DNA of 64,000 nt from Bacillota bacterium. GTDB lineage: Bacteria > Bacillota > Clostridia > Lachnospirales > Lachnospiraceae. The DNA is taken from assembly GCA_023423335.1 (NCBI GenBank), contig JAFAFU010000013.1, positions 1 to 64,000 on the forward strand, given 5' to 3'. Every line of letters begins with the position of its first letter. Positions within the stretch are counted from its first letter, which is position 1. The notes beneath the pieces are model-generated. The model saw only the letters and a program-made list of their open reading frames with translations, had not been told where the DNA came from and did no database searches. A program made the position numbers and the translations under genes. Below, piece by piece: positions 24,622-35,100 of this stretch.

Positions 24622-26046
24622 ATGAAAAAGTTTAAAAAATTGTTTGCAATTGTTCTGGTAATTGCAATGGTGGTAGCAAGTTTTGCAGCTTGCGGGGGAA
24701 AAAATGAGGCTGATAAACCGGCTCCTGAAGCAACCAAAGCTCCGGATGCAACAGATACTCCCGAAGCAACAGCTACACCTTCCCCTACACCGGTTCCCAG
24801 AGATCTGGGCGGTATTAATATTGTCGTTGGTGACTGGTGGTCTACCGGTGAAGAGACAATTGAAACACAGAAGCAGGAGGATACAAAAGCTTACAGAGAT
24901 CAGTTACAGGCAGATCACAATTTTACTTTGACACAGACGAACTTAGGCGCATGGGCTGAATATGCCGAAATATTCATCACTTCTACAATGGCAGGAGATC
25001 CGGCAGCAGATATCTTTATCATGGATCAGGCCATGGTTCCGGAACCGATTAAGCAGGGGCTTATGTATCCCGTAAGTGATCTGCCCAGCTTCGGCAACTT
25101 TGAGGATGAGATGTGGAATAAGGGTATCAAGGACGCATATACAATTGGTGATAAGATATATGCTTTCTCTGAGGAAAAGGACACACCTGGACTTGGTGTA
25201 TTCTGGAACAAGAGACTCTTCGAAGAGGCAGGTCTTGAGCCCGATTTATTATATGATTTACAGGCAAGCGGCGAATGGACTTGGGATAAGTTCCGTGAGT
25301 TAGCAAAGCAGTTAACCGTGGATAAGAATAATGACGGTGTGGCTGATACCTATGGTGTTACCACATGGCAGAGAGAAATTGTTAAGGCAGCAGTATTTTC
25401 CAATGGTTCTGACTATGTTAGATATAATGAGACAACCGGCAGATACGAGAGCAATCAGAAGTCCGATGAAGTGTTAGCATCAATCGAATTAGCAGTTAAC
25501 ATGTATGCTGAAGGTCTGATCCTGCCTCAGCCGGAGGGTGCGGCTTATACCTTCTTCGTAGATGCCTTTAAGACCAGTCAGGCGGCTATGTGTACTACAG
25601 AGTGGTACAGAAACTCCGAGTTCCAGTCCATGGAAGATGATTGGGGCTTTGTATTCTTCCCGGTAGGACCTGGACCGAAGGCTAAGATGCAGACAATGTA
25701 TGTCGGTAATGTAAGAGTTATACCTTCCGTATTGGATGCACAGCTTGCGGATGATGTGGCTTTTGCTTACACAAAGTGGGTATCTGAGGTTCCCGGTTAT
25801 GAAGAGGATTCCAATTTGACCGATTACTATAACCTGGCAAGAGATACCAGAGCTGTTGAAGAGACGATCAAGCCTATGCTGGAGGGCCAGGGTGTCCGTT
25901 CCTTAGTATATATGGTTCCCGGCTTAAGCTTCAAGCATGGTGCCAATGAAGATGGCGGCGGCTTGGGTGATATCTCTGCAATCGAGATCGCAGATGCTGC
26001 TGAAGCACTCTATGAAGCAACCATCAATGATTTCTATGCCGATTAA
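24622..26046 (+). CDS. Lipoprotein ABC substrate-binding protein (family 1)
   Basis: This encodes 474 residues with lipoprotein signal VVASFAAC (Cys24) and a Thr/Pro/Ala-rich spacer (about 30-60) before the binding domain. Family 1 traits include DPAADIFIMDQAM, FWNKRLFEEAGL, TWDKFRELAKQL and DKNNDGVADTYGV. It is the second binding protein of the operon and is of ordinary size, unlike the 975-residue one at its head. It probably serves the permease pair just upstream. A strong terminator follows. Confidence 0.92.
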   Translation: MKKFKKLFAIVLVIAMVVASFAACGGKNEADKPAPEATKAPDATDTPEATATPSPTPVPRDLGGINIVVGDWWSTGEETIETQKQEDTKAYRDQLQADHNFTLTQTNLGAWAEYAEIFITSTMAGDPAADIFIMDQAMVPEPIKQGLMYPVSDLPSFGNFEDEMWNKGIKDAYTIGDKIYAFSEEKDTPGLGVFWNKRLFEEAGLEPDLLYDLQASGEWTWDKFRELAKQLTVDKNNDGVADTYGVTTWQREIVKAAVFSNGSDYVRYNETTGRYESNQKSDEVLASIELAVNMYAEGLILPQPEGAAYTFFVDAFKTSQAAMCTTEWYRNSEFQSMEDDWGFVFFPVGPGPKAKMQTMYVGNVRVIPSVLDAQLADDVAFAYTKWVSEVPGYEEDSNLTDYYNLARDTRAVEETIKPMLEGQGVRSLVYMVPGLSFKHGANEDGGGLGDISAIEIADAAEALYEATINDFYAD

Positions 26047-26124
26047 TTGAATATGGAATACTTTCGGTGAATAGCCACCAAGGGTATAGAATAGCACTTA
26101 GGCGACCAGATAATATTTTACAGG

Positions 26125-26158
26125 ATACGGCTATTTCTTATGAAATAGCCGTATTTTT
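26125..26158 (+). terminator. Strong terminator of the double ABC operon
   Basis: atacggctatttc (26125-26137) pairs perfectly with gaaatagccgtat (26142-26154) around a 4-nt loop and is followed by ttttt. The 362-bp gap to the GH3 gene holds this and the GH3 promoter region. Confidence 0.92.
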
Positions 26159-26261
26159 ACAAATAGAAACAAAGGAAATAATCAACAATATATGAACTTA
26201 TTGCATATATTTTCGGAAAAGTTGGTAAAGATAATGTAAAGCTATTTTGATGCATCAGAAT

Positions 26262-26301
26262 TTGAAAACAGGCGGTTATTTCCGCATAATATATATTATG
26301 C
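26262..26301 (+). promoter_or_regulatory. Candidate GH3 promoter overlapped by a palindrome
   Basis: TTGAAA (26262-26267), 17 nt, CATAAT (26285-26290). A perfect 18-bp palindrome gcataatatatattatgc (26284-26301) covers the -10 box, a good place for a repressor. The leader would be about 110 nt. Confidence 0.5.
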
Positions 26302-26408
26302 TTACCCGGTCCCGGAATAAGGATGAACGGCAAATATGACCGGATTATGGATTTCTGATATGATACGGACTAAACATAACAAATAAATTACAGGAGGACA
26401 ACAAGAGT

Positions 26409-28568
26409 ATGCAGAATAAGAAACCATATATGGACGAAACGTTAAGCTTTGAGGAAAGAGCGAAGGATCTGGTATCCAGAATGACCCTGGAGGAAAAAGT
26501 ATTCCAGACACTTCATGGCGCACCGGCCATTGAGAGGCTCGATCTGAAATCATATAACTATTGGAATGAAGCGCTCCATGGGGTTGCCCGCGCCGGTGTT
26601 GCTACGGTATTCCCCCAGGCAATCGGTCTGGCAGCTACCTTTGATGAGGACTTGCTGGAGGTAGTGGCGGATACTATCTCCACGGAGGGCAGAGCTAAGT
26701 TTAATATGCAACAGAAATACAGTGATACTGATATTTATAAGGGCCTGACCTTCTGGTCACCCAATGTTAATATCTTTCGTGATCCAAGATGGGGCAGAGG
26801 ACATGAGACCTATGGGGAAGATCCTTATTTAAGCTCCAGGCTGGGGGTCCGGTTTATTGACGGCATTCAGGGTCACGATGACAAATATATGAAGGCGGCG
26901 GCCTGTGCAAAGCATTTTGCCGTACATTCAGGGCCCGAGGACGTCAGGCACAGCTTCAATGCGGAAGTATCCGTACAGGATCTCTATGAGACTTATCTTC
27001 CTGCCTTTAAAGCCTGTGTACAGGAAGCAGGAGTGGAGGCGGTTATGGGTGCATATAACCGCACCAACGGAGAACCCTGCTGCGGAAGCAAGACCTTATT
27101 AAAGGATATTCTCCGTGAGGATTGGGGCTTTGAAGGACATGTAACTTCAGATTGCTGGGCAATCAAGGATTTCCATGAGCATCATATGGTAACCCGGACT
27201 CCGGTTGAATCGGTGGCTTTGGCCATGAACAACGGCTGTGATTTAAACTGCGGCAATATATATGGTAATCTGCTTCTTGCTGTTAAGGACGGGTTGGTTG
27301 AGGAGAAGACGATTGAACAGGCTGTAGTCAGACTGATAATTACCCGTATGAAGCTAGGATTATTTGATAGTCCTGACAAGGTATCTTATAATACCATCGG
27401 TTATGACCGGGTGGACCATAAGGATCATAAGAAGCTCAACCTGAAGGCTTCCAGGAAATCCATCGTTCTGTTAAAGAATGAGAACAACCTGCTGCCTCTG
27501 GACCGGTCAAAGCTTAAGACGGTCGGTGTGATCGGTCCGAATGCGGATAACCGTAAGGCTCTCGTAGGCAACTACGAAGGAACCGCATCGGAATATATCA
27601 CAATTTTGGAAGGTGTTAAGGAATACCTGGGCGATGACACCCGCGTTTATTTCTCCGAGGGCTGCCACTTATTCAAGAAGAAGGTTTCCGGTCTGGGCAT
27701 TGAAAATGACAGAATAGCGGAAGCAAAGGCCGTCTGCGATATGAGTGATGCGGTAATTGCATGCTTTGGTCTGGATCCCGGCCTTGAGGGTGAGGAAGGA
27801 GACCAGGGGAATGAATTTGCCAGCGGTGATAAGCCTGACTTAAACCTCCCCGGTATTCAAGAAGAAGTTCTTCAGGAATTATATAAGAGCGGTAAACCAA
27901 TTATACTTGTACTCATGTCCGGCAGTGCTTTGAGTGTTCCCTGGGCGGATGAACATATTCCTGCGATTATCCAGGGCTGGTATCCCGGAGCTCAGGGCGG
28001 AAGAGCCATCGCACAGCTCCTGTTTGGTGAGTACTCACCGGAAGGAAAGCTGCCGGTGACCTTTTACCGTACGACAGAGGAACTCCCTGCCTTCACCGAT
28101 TATAATATGAAGAACAGGACCTACCGGTATATGCAAAACGAAGCCCTATACCCCTTCGGTTACGGTCTTTCCTATACAACCTTTGAATTGACAGGGGTGT
28201 CTGTGGACTCGGAGGAGATCGTTCCCGGAAAAGAAGTTAACTGTACCGCTGTAATTACGAATACCGGTAATATAGCAGGAGCAGAAACGCTCCAGGTGTA
28301 TGTCAGTGTGAAGCGGGAAGGTGCGCCGAACTGGCAGTTGAAAGGACTTAAGAAGGTTCATGTTAATCCGGGAGAAAAGAAGACAATAAAGATTGCGTTA
28401 AAGAATGAAGCTTTTGGGCTCTATAATAAAGAAGGACAGCTTATTCTCCATGAAGGGGAGTATGAAATATTTATCGGAACCAGCCAGCCGGACACCAGAA
28501 GCATAAAGCTTACAGAGAAAAAACCTTACAGCAGGATCATGCGCTCAGCAAAAACCGTAGTTCTGTAA
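26409..28568 (+). CDS. GH3 beta-xylosidase-type glycosidase, intracellular
   Basis: The protein has 719 residues with caggaggacaac before ATG 26409. Domain order: GH3 N-terminal barrel (about 15-310; SPNVNIFRDPRWGRGHETYGEDPYL-type block, KHFAVHSGPE, GAYNRTNGEPCCGS), nucleophile Asp in VTSDCWAIKDF, GH3 C-terminal alpha/beta sandwich (about 350-580), and fibronectin-like domain (about 630-700). The NIFRDPRWGRG pattern is the group that includes beta-xylosidases and alpha-arabinofuranosidases. No signal peptide. It is followed 71 bp later by the GH67 gene, so the two probably form an operon that completes glucuronoxylan oligomer breakdown. Confidence 0.92.
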   Translation: MQNKKPYMDETLSFEERAKDLVSRMTLEEKVFQTLHGAPAIERLDLKSYNYWNEALHGVARAGVATVFPQAIGLAATFDEDLLEVVADTISTEGRAKFNMQQKYSDTDIYKGLTFWSPNVNIFRDPRWGRGHETYGEDPYLSSRLGVRFIDGIQGHDDKYMKAAACAKHFAVHSGPEDVRHSFNAEVSVQDLYETYLPAFKACVQEAGVEAVMGAYNRTNGEPCCGSKTLLKDILREDWGFEGHVTSDCWAIKDFHEHHMVTRTPVESVALAMNNGCDLNCGNIYGNLLLAVKDGLVEEKTIEQAVVRLIITRMKLGLFDSPDKVSYNTIGYDRVDHKDHKKLNLKASRKSIVLLKNENNLLPLDRSKLKTVGVIGPNADNRKALVGNYEGTASEYITILEGVKEYLGDDTRVYFSEGCHLFKKKVSGLGIENDRIAEAKAVCDMSDAVIACFGLDPGLEGEEGDQGNEFASGDKPDLNLPGIQEEVLQELYKSGKPIILVLMSGSALSVPWADEHIPAIIQGWYPGAQGGRAIAQLLFGEYSPEGKLPVTFYRTTEELPAFTDYNMKNRTYRYMQNEALYPFGYGLSYTTFELTGVSVDSEEIVPGKEVNCTAVITNTGNIAGAETLQVYVSVKREGAPNWQLKGLKKVHVNPGEKKTIKIALKNEAFGLYNKEGQLILHEGEYEIFIGTSQPDTRSIKLTEKKPYSRIMRSAKTVVL

Positions 28569-28639
28569 ATTTGAAGGAATGGATATGAAATGTCCATATC
28601 GGGAAACTTAAATAACACACAGAATAAGGAGGTTATGAT

Positions 28640-30643
28640 ATGGAATACAGCAAAGGATGGCTAAACTATAATCCAGTCAAGAACTACCCGGATTCCAGCT
28701 GGTTGACAGATATCAACGTGTGCGGCACGGAAGGAACAATAACGCAAAATGCGGTGAAAGAATTGACGGCTGCCTTACAAAGTATATTAAACATCAAAGC
28801 AACCGTAAAACAGGTGCAGGATGCAAAGGATATAAATCAAGGGATTATATTAAAGCTGGAGGAATCAAATGACCTGAAGGAGGAAGGCTTCCGATTGCAG
28901 CAGGAGGGCAGCCGGATATCGGTTTGCGGTAAAAGCGAGAAGGGGCTTCTGTATGGAAGCTTTGCGCTGATCCGGAGAATCGCTGCGGCAGAATCCTTAA
29001 AGGGCCTGAATATTACGGAGAATCCGGAAAATAATCTGCGTATGCTGAACCATTGGGATAATATGAACGGTGACATAGAGCGAGGTTATGCCGGCAGTTC
29101 CTTTTTCTTTAAGAAGGAGGAGGTACTGGTCAATGGCAGAAGCCTGGATTACGCCCGGCTCGTATCAAGCATTGGAATTAACGGCGTGGTAATCAACAAT
29201 GTAAATGTCCGGGGAGCAGCCGCTTCCGGTCTGATTACGGACCGTTACCTGGATAAATTGAATGAACTCAGTAAAATCTTTACCGGCTATGGCATTAAGT
29301 TATTTTTAAGTGCTAACTTTGCCGCTCCGATTGAAATCGGAGGCCTTTCCACCGCAGACCCTTTGGATGAGGGAGTTGCCGCCTGGTGGAAGGAATGTGT
29401 TAAAAATATATACAAGAAGATACCGGACTTTGGAGGTTTCCTGATTAAGGCTGACTCGGAAGGAAGACCGGGACCCTTTACCTATAACCGGACCCATGCC
29501 GACGGAGCCAATGTCCTTGCGCGGGCTTTGAAGCCGTTCGGAGGGCTTCTCGTTTGGCGCTGTTTCGTATATAACTGCCAGCAGGACTGGAGAGACTACA
29601 AAACCGACCGTGCCAGGGCGGCATATGATAATTTTACTTGTCTGGACGGTATGTTTGATGATAATGTTATATTACAGATTAAGAACGGACCGATGGATTT
29701 TCAGGTCAGGGAGCCTGTTTCTCCGCTATTCGGAAGCTTAAAGAATACCAATATGATTTTGGAGGTTCAGGCAGCGCAGGAGTATACCGGACAACAGAGG
29801 CATGTTTGTTACCTGATACCGATGTGGAAGGAAGTCCTGAATTTTGAAACCTATGCAGGAAAGGGACAGGCGACGATAGCCGATCTCGTATCCGGAAGAA
29901 CCTATAACCAGACGAATTGCGGAATGGCAGCGGTATCCAACACCGGGGACGATTACAATTGGACCGGCCACGATCTGGCAAATGCCAATCTCTACGGTTT
30001 CGGGAGACTATGCTGGAATACAAAGCTGTCATCAGAAGGGATAGCCGAGGAATGGATAAAACAGACGCTCCCCCACGATGAGAAGGTATTCCGGGTTACT
30101 ATGGAGATCCTGATGGGATCCTGGCTTACCTATGAGAAGTATACTTCTCCTCTTGGCATCGGCTGGATGGTCAATCCGAATCATCATTACGGACCGAATG
30201 TGGATGGCTATGAATATGACAAGTGGGGTACGTATCATAGGGCAGACCGCGACGGAATGGGCGTGGACCGAACCATGAAGGGTACCGGTTATACTTCCCA
30301 GTATAACGAACCGAACTTCTCAATGTATGAGAACAAGGAGACCTGTCCGGAAGAGCTTCTGCTGTTTTTCCACTATATCCGTTATGACTATATGTTGAAA
30401 ACAGGAAAGACACTGATCCAGCATATTTATGATACGCACTTTGAAGGGGTGGAAGCGGTAGAGAAGATGCTGGAGAACTGGAAGAGCCTGGATGGCCTGG
30501 TTCCTGAGGATGTTTATAAGCGTGTGCTGCAACGCCTTAAAATGCAATCGGAGAGCTCTAAGGAATGGCGTGACCGGGTTAATACGTATTTCTACCGTAA
30601 ATCCGGAGTGGATGATGCTGCAAAAAGGAAGATATATTATTAA
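28640..30643 (+). CDS. aguA: GH67 alpha-glucuronidase
   Basis: The 667-residue protein, ATG 28640 after aaggagg, fits the full GH67 family length. Clear hallmarks are RMLNHWDNMNGDIERGYAG in the N-terminal part of the barrel, GFLIKADSEGRPGP, and GIGWMVNPNHHYGPNVDGYE near residue 510. GH67 enzymes remove 4-O-methylglucuronic acid from the non-reducing end of aldouronic acids inside the cell. There is no signal peptide. The product feeds the uxuA/uxuB genes about 6 kb downstream. It pairs with the GH3 gene upstream. Confidence 0.95.
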   Translation: MEYSKGWLNYNPVKNYPDSSWLTDINVCGTEGTITQNAVKELTAALQSILNIKATVKQVQDAKDINQGIILKLEESNDLKEEGFRLQQEGSRISVCGKSEKGLLYGSFALIRRIAAAESLKGLNITENPENNLRMLNHWDNMNGDIERGYAGSSFFFKKEEVLVNGRSLDYARLVSSIGINGVVINNVNVRGAAASGLITDRYLDKLNELSKIFTGYGIKLFLSANFAAPIEIGGLSTADPLDEGVAAWWKECVKNIYKKIPDFGGFLIKADSEGRPGPFTYNRTHADGANVLARALKPFGGLLVWRCFVYNCQQDWRDYKTDRARAAYDNFTCLDGMFDDNVILQIKNGPMDFQVREPVSPLFGSLKNTNMILEVQAAQEYTGQQRHVCYLIPMWKEVLNFETYAGKGQATIADLVSGRTYNQTNCGMAAVSNTGDDYNWTGHDLANANLYGFGRLCWNTKLSSEGIAEEWIKQTLPHDEKVFRVTMEILMGSWLTYEKYTSPLGIGWMVNPNHHYGPNVDGYEYDKWGTYHRADRDGMGVDRTMKGTGYTSQYNEPNFSMYENKETCPEELLLFFHYIRYDYMLKTGKTLIQHIYDTHFEGVEAVEKMLENWKSLDGLVPEDVYKRVLQRLKMQSESSKEWRDRVNTYFYRKSGVDDAAKRKIYY

Positions 30644-30884
30644 ATAAAAATACTCATATATTTGCTTACATTATGACCTGTTTCATAAACTGCGGTTAAC
30701 ATCCGGCATCCGGTTACAAGGATGTTAATCGCACAGATCTGCTTGAGATAACAATATGAAATGTTCTTGTATGTTACAAAAATATCAGGGACATAAAGTA
30801 TAGTTCTTTCATAGAGGAGATAACAATAATATTTTGAAGGAGGTGTAATCGGAATACAAAAATTTCAGCTTTGTACACAACAGT

Positions 30885-30934
30885 TTACCGGCAAGGTATG
30901 GGAACCGATCACCCTGGGGGTTATAAACCGGTAA
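30885..30934 (+). other. Hairpin in the long leader of the Big_2/CBM gene pair
   Basis: The 344-bp gap 30644-30987 holds no gene. ttaccgg (30885-30891) pairs with ccggtaa (30928-30934) around a G-rich loop. Two GGAGG-like sites upstream (aggagat near 30815, aaggaggtg near 30838) have no credible ORF after them. It may be a structured leader; it does not fit a c-di-GMP-I riboswitch. Confidence 0.35.
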
Positions 30935-30987
30935 CAGGAACGACAAAAGGTACAGCGTTGAAAAATTAAGAGGAGGTATAAGGCAAA

Positions 30988-32106
30988 ATGGGTAATAATG
31001 GGAAAAGAGCATTTAAAATGCTCACGGCCTTAGTGCTTACGGCAGCTATGATATTGATGTCAGTAACTTCCGCATTAGCAGCAAAGGCTGAGAAAAAAGT
31101 TCCCACATTAAACGTGACTGAGAAAACCATATGCTCAGGTAAAACATTTGATTTTAATGTGGAAAATGTAACGAAGGATTCAACGGCTAAGTGGACCAGC
31201 AGCAACACTAAGGTTGCTGTTGTTGATGCGGCCAGTGGAGTAGTAAAGGGTGTGGCTAAGGGCACAACGAACATTCACTGCGTTGTAACAACTAAAGATA
31301 AGGTTACTTACAGATTGCAAGCTAAAGTCACCGTTGTTAAGCCTGCCATTAAGGTAGAAATCAACAACAAGATCACTAACCTGAAGGTGGGTGATTCCTA
31401 TAACCTTAATGTGACGGTAACGCCTAAGACTTCAAATGATATCGTTACCTGGACCACCAGTGACAGAACAATTGCAGATCCGGCTTCCAATGGCGTATTT
31501 AAAGCTCAGAAGGCCGGCAAGGTTACTATTACTGCCACAGCCATAAGCGGCAGAAAAGATAGTGTTACCATTCAGGTTCTTTCTGCCGGAGAAGAGTATG
31601 TGGAGGAGCAAAAACCTGAGGATAATCAGACAACTCCGGCTCCTGAGCAGAGCAAGGCTATCGTAGAGGAATACTTCAAGACTTCTGCAGGCAAATTCCT
31701 TGGAAGAGGCAGTGCATATGTGGACCATGTCAATAAACCAGGTGCTGACGGAACGAATGGCTACATCTCCATTACTGGTCGCTCCGCTGCATGGCACGGC
31801 GCATCCATGGATATAACCAGTCTGGTAGAAACGGGCAAGACATATGAGGTAACCGGTTGGGTTATGTATACCGAAGGTGCCAATGAAGAAGTATTTAAAA
31901 TTACAGAGCAGAAGAACGGAAACACCTGGCCTGCGATCACCGGTGATGTAGTGGTTAAAAAGGGTGTATGGACCAAGCTAACAGGTACCTTAACGGTTGC
32001 TGCAGACACATCGACCTGTGAAGTTTATTTTGAGACCAGTACGAATGCGACCATAAGCTTCCTCGCTGATGATTTTGTAATTATTGAGGCGAAGGGGGGT
32101 AAATAG
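30988..32106 (+). CDS. Secreted Big_2 and CBM4/9-like xylan-binding protein
   Basis: This encodes 372 residues with a signal peptide (about 1-33, ending SALAAKA). Two Ig-like Big_2 domains (about 38-118 and 120-202) share WTSSNTKVAVVDAASGVVKGVAKGT-like and TWTTSDRTIADPA blocks. A Glu/Pro/Thr linker leads to one CBM4/9/22-type module (about 225-370; TGRSAAWHGASMDIT, KTYEVTGWVMYTEG, FLADDFVIIE). No catalytic domain, dockerin, SLH or LPXTG anchor is visible. It probably binds xylan at or near the cell surface. It lies 2 bp before the 1,564-residue protein, in the same operon. Confidence 0.85.
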   Translation: MGNNGKRAFKMLTALVLTAAMILMSVTSALAAKAEKKVPTLNVTEKTICSGKTFDFNVENVTKDSTAKWTSSNTKVAVVDAASGVVKGVAKGTTNIHCVVTTKDKVTYRLQAKVTVVKPAIKVEINNKITNLKVGDSYNLNVTVTPKTSNDIVTWTTSDRTIADPASNGVFKAQKAGKVTITATAISGRKDSVTIQVLSAGEEYVEEQKPEDNQTTPAPEQSKAIVEEYFKTSAGKFLGRGSAYVDHVNKPGADGTNGYISITGRSAAWHGASMDITSLVETGKTYEVTGWVMYTEGANEEVFKITEQKNGNTWPAITGDVVVKKGVWTKLTGTLTVAADTSTCEVYFETSTNATISFLADDFVIIEAKGGK

Positions 32107-32108
32107 CA

Positions 32109-35100
32109 ATGAATAAAAAATTATTTAAAAAATTACTTGCGGCTGTTCTTTCCGCAGCTATGGTTCTGAACCTGAATGTATCCACAGCTGCTGCAGAAGA
32201 CAGTGTTAAGGTTAAGAATGTATATACCAATATACAGAAAGCAACGATGGCAACAGGAACCACAAGGCAGATTACTACATACACGGAGCCGGAAAATGCA
32301 GCTAACCAGGGAATGAGATTTGCAACCTCTGACAAGAGTGTGGCAACCGTAAGTACTTCTGGTTTAGTGAAAGCAATTGCGCCCGGTACGGCAGTGATTA
32401 CTGTTACTTCCAAGGATAACAGTAAGGCGACTGAGAAGGTTACCATAACCGTACTTGACAATCTGACAATTGATAAGAGCATGGTAGATGCCGATAATGA
32501 AATTATTTTAATGGATGAAACCTACGGCAATGTTTATATAGACAATTCCGTTGGCGATGCAGGCATTTATTTGTCTGAGGTAAACATTAAGAATAATCTT
32601 GTTCTTGAAAAGGGCGACTATAAGGTTTATCTGTATGAGACTACGGCGGCTTCTGTAGAAGTAAAGTCCACTTTGGATGATATTACTTCCTTTTCAACGG
32701 CAGCAGTAGAAGGCGTTCCGGGATTATTTGTATATAATAATTCTTCAGTTAATGCAGTTAACAGCGGCCTGGGCTTAAATATAAGCCAGGATGAAACCTC
32801 TGAAGTTAATACCATAACATTTAACTTTTCCGGTGATGAAGATTATGATCTCAGCCTGGAAGGCTTTACCGGTAATCTGGTTATTAACATGACAGGAGGC
32901 GGCAACATTAATCTGGGCGCTCTGGGTTGTAACATACAGAATGTTACGGTTATTGGGTCAGCCGGAGCAGGTTCTGTTCAGCTGAGTAATACCGCTGCTT
33001 CCCAGATCGGTAACATGACAGTAGGCGGAAGTGCCAATGTAAATCTTAAAGTTCCTGCCGCTACTTTAAATATAGGCAAAGATGCCAGTGGTGCTACCGT
33101 AAGCATCGGAGCAGCAGTTGCAAGCCTGAATAATAGTGGTGCTAATACAAGACTAACGGTTGGCTCAGAGATTGGAACCTTAAATTCAACCGGAAGCGGC
33201 GCAGCCGTGCAGTTACTTGAAGGCGGCACTATTAATGAAAACACTACGAATACACCAACTGTAAATATTAATACCTCGGGGACGGTTGTGCTGATACCCA
33301 GCGGCAGTACACCTGCACCGTCTACATCTTTATCCTATAATGTAGGGGATGTTATTCTATACAACACCTTTGAGGATGGTAGAATTTCCATTGTCAAGAA
33401 TAATTCACCGGTGTTCGTTCTTGCTAACATAGGTAAAGACAGCAGCAAATCCCTGTTAACGGTGGGTAGAACACAGCCATACTTTACTCCCGCTATCTCT
33501 CTGGCTGCGTATGCACCCAGTGTTGCAGGAAAACATATTACGGTAAGAGTTACTGCCGATCTTATGTATGACAGCGGAAATCTGGATTCCCAGCAGTTTA
33601 AGTGCACCGTCAACGGCACATATTCACAGGTGGCGGTTACAACGGCCAACAAAGGACAATGGAGTACGCTGACAGGAACTTATAAAGTAACGGACGCAAA
33701 TACCTTAATTTATTTTGAAACGGTAAGCGGAAGTACGAATACCAAGGATGATTTCTATATTGATAATGTTAAGGTTGAGATTTTTGCTGTTGAGGACAGG
33801 ATATTTACAAACGGAATATCTGTTGCACCCGCCGCAGCAACTATAGGAATTGGCCAGCAGCAACAGCTTACGGCTACGGTATCGCCTGTGGGGGCAGAAA
33901 ACACGGCAGTAACCTGGAGCACCAGTAATCCTTCAGTGGCCTGGGTTAACAGTTCAGGTTTAGTTACAGCAGTCGGCGGAGGCACGGCAACAATTATCGC
34001 TACTGCTGCAAATGGCACCTATAAAGCATCCAGTGTCATTACAGTAGATCCTAACATCCGCATCTATAATATTAAGCTGGATAAGAACAGCAGAATGATC
34101 ACGGAAATCGGAGGCACTGTCCAGTTATCAGCAATCGCGACCATGAATCTGGTTCCGATCAATGCAAACGTCACCTGGGAATCCTCTGAAACCGAAGTTG
34201 CGACAGTTAATGCAAATGGATTGGTTACGGCTGTCAATAACGGAGAGGCTATAATTACAGCTTCCGTTGAATTGGATGAAGTAACATATTCTGCGGAATT
34301 TAAGTTAATCGTAGATACAAGCCTTGTATTATTGAATGATTTTGAAAATCTTCCTGTAGGTACCGGCTTTGGGACCATGCAATACACTTCAGGAGATATC
34401 ACAGCGGTAGTAGTTGAGCAATCCGAAGTGAATAATAATCATGTAGTCAAAGTCATGCCAAAGAACTATGGTGCTTCTGCAAAATATAGCATCACCCTGC
34501 CGGAGGGTAAAACCTTGGCGGATTATTCCGGTATCGTAGTTGATGTTTTATGGGCATCAGGAGATATTGGAAGTAAGCAGCTGAGAGCAGAAGCTGGAAC
34601 TACGTTAACCGGTAATTTTAACCAGACAAACAATTTAATAGGTACAGTATCTAACGGCATCGGCGGAGCGCAGACCCAGTTTACAAAACATACTATTCCG
34701 TTGTCGGGTGACCGGCTGAGTACTTTGTCAGGGACCTTTGAACTGGCAATCGGTATCCATTGCGGTGCAAGTGCCGGCGGCAATCCTACGATATATTACG
34801 TTGACAATATAGCACTTGTTAAGAAAGAACCGACCCCGATTACACGTGTAGCCTTAAACAATAAGGCAATTACCCTGAATTTGGAAGAAGAGCAAACCTT
34901 AACAGCTAAGATACTGCCGGCTGCGGCTACGACCTCCAAGGATCTGACATGGGAATCCAGCAATCTTTCTGTGGCATCTGTTGATGCAAACGGTAAGGTT
35001 ACGGCAAAAGGTCCCGGAACCGCAACCATTACCGTAAGAACTAAGGTTGACGGAGTATCGGACGTAGAGCATACAGCTACGTGCATTGTAACGGTTACTT

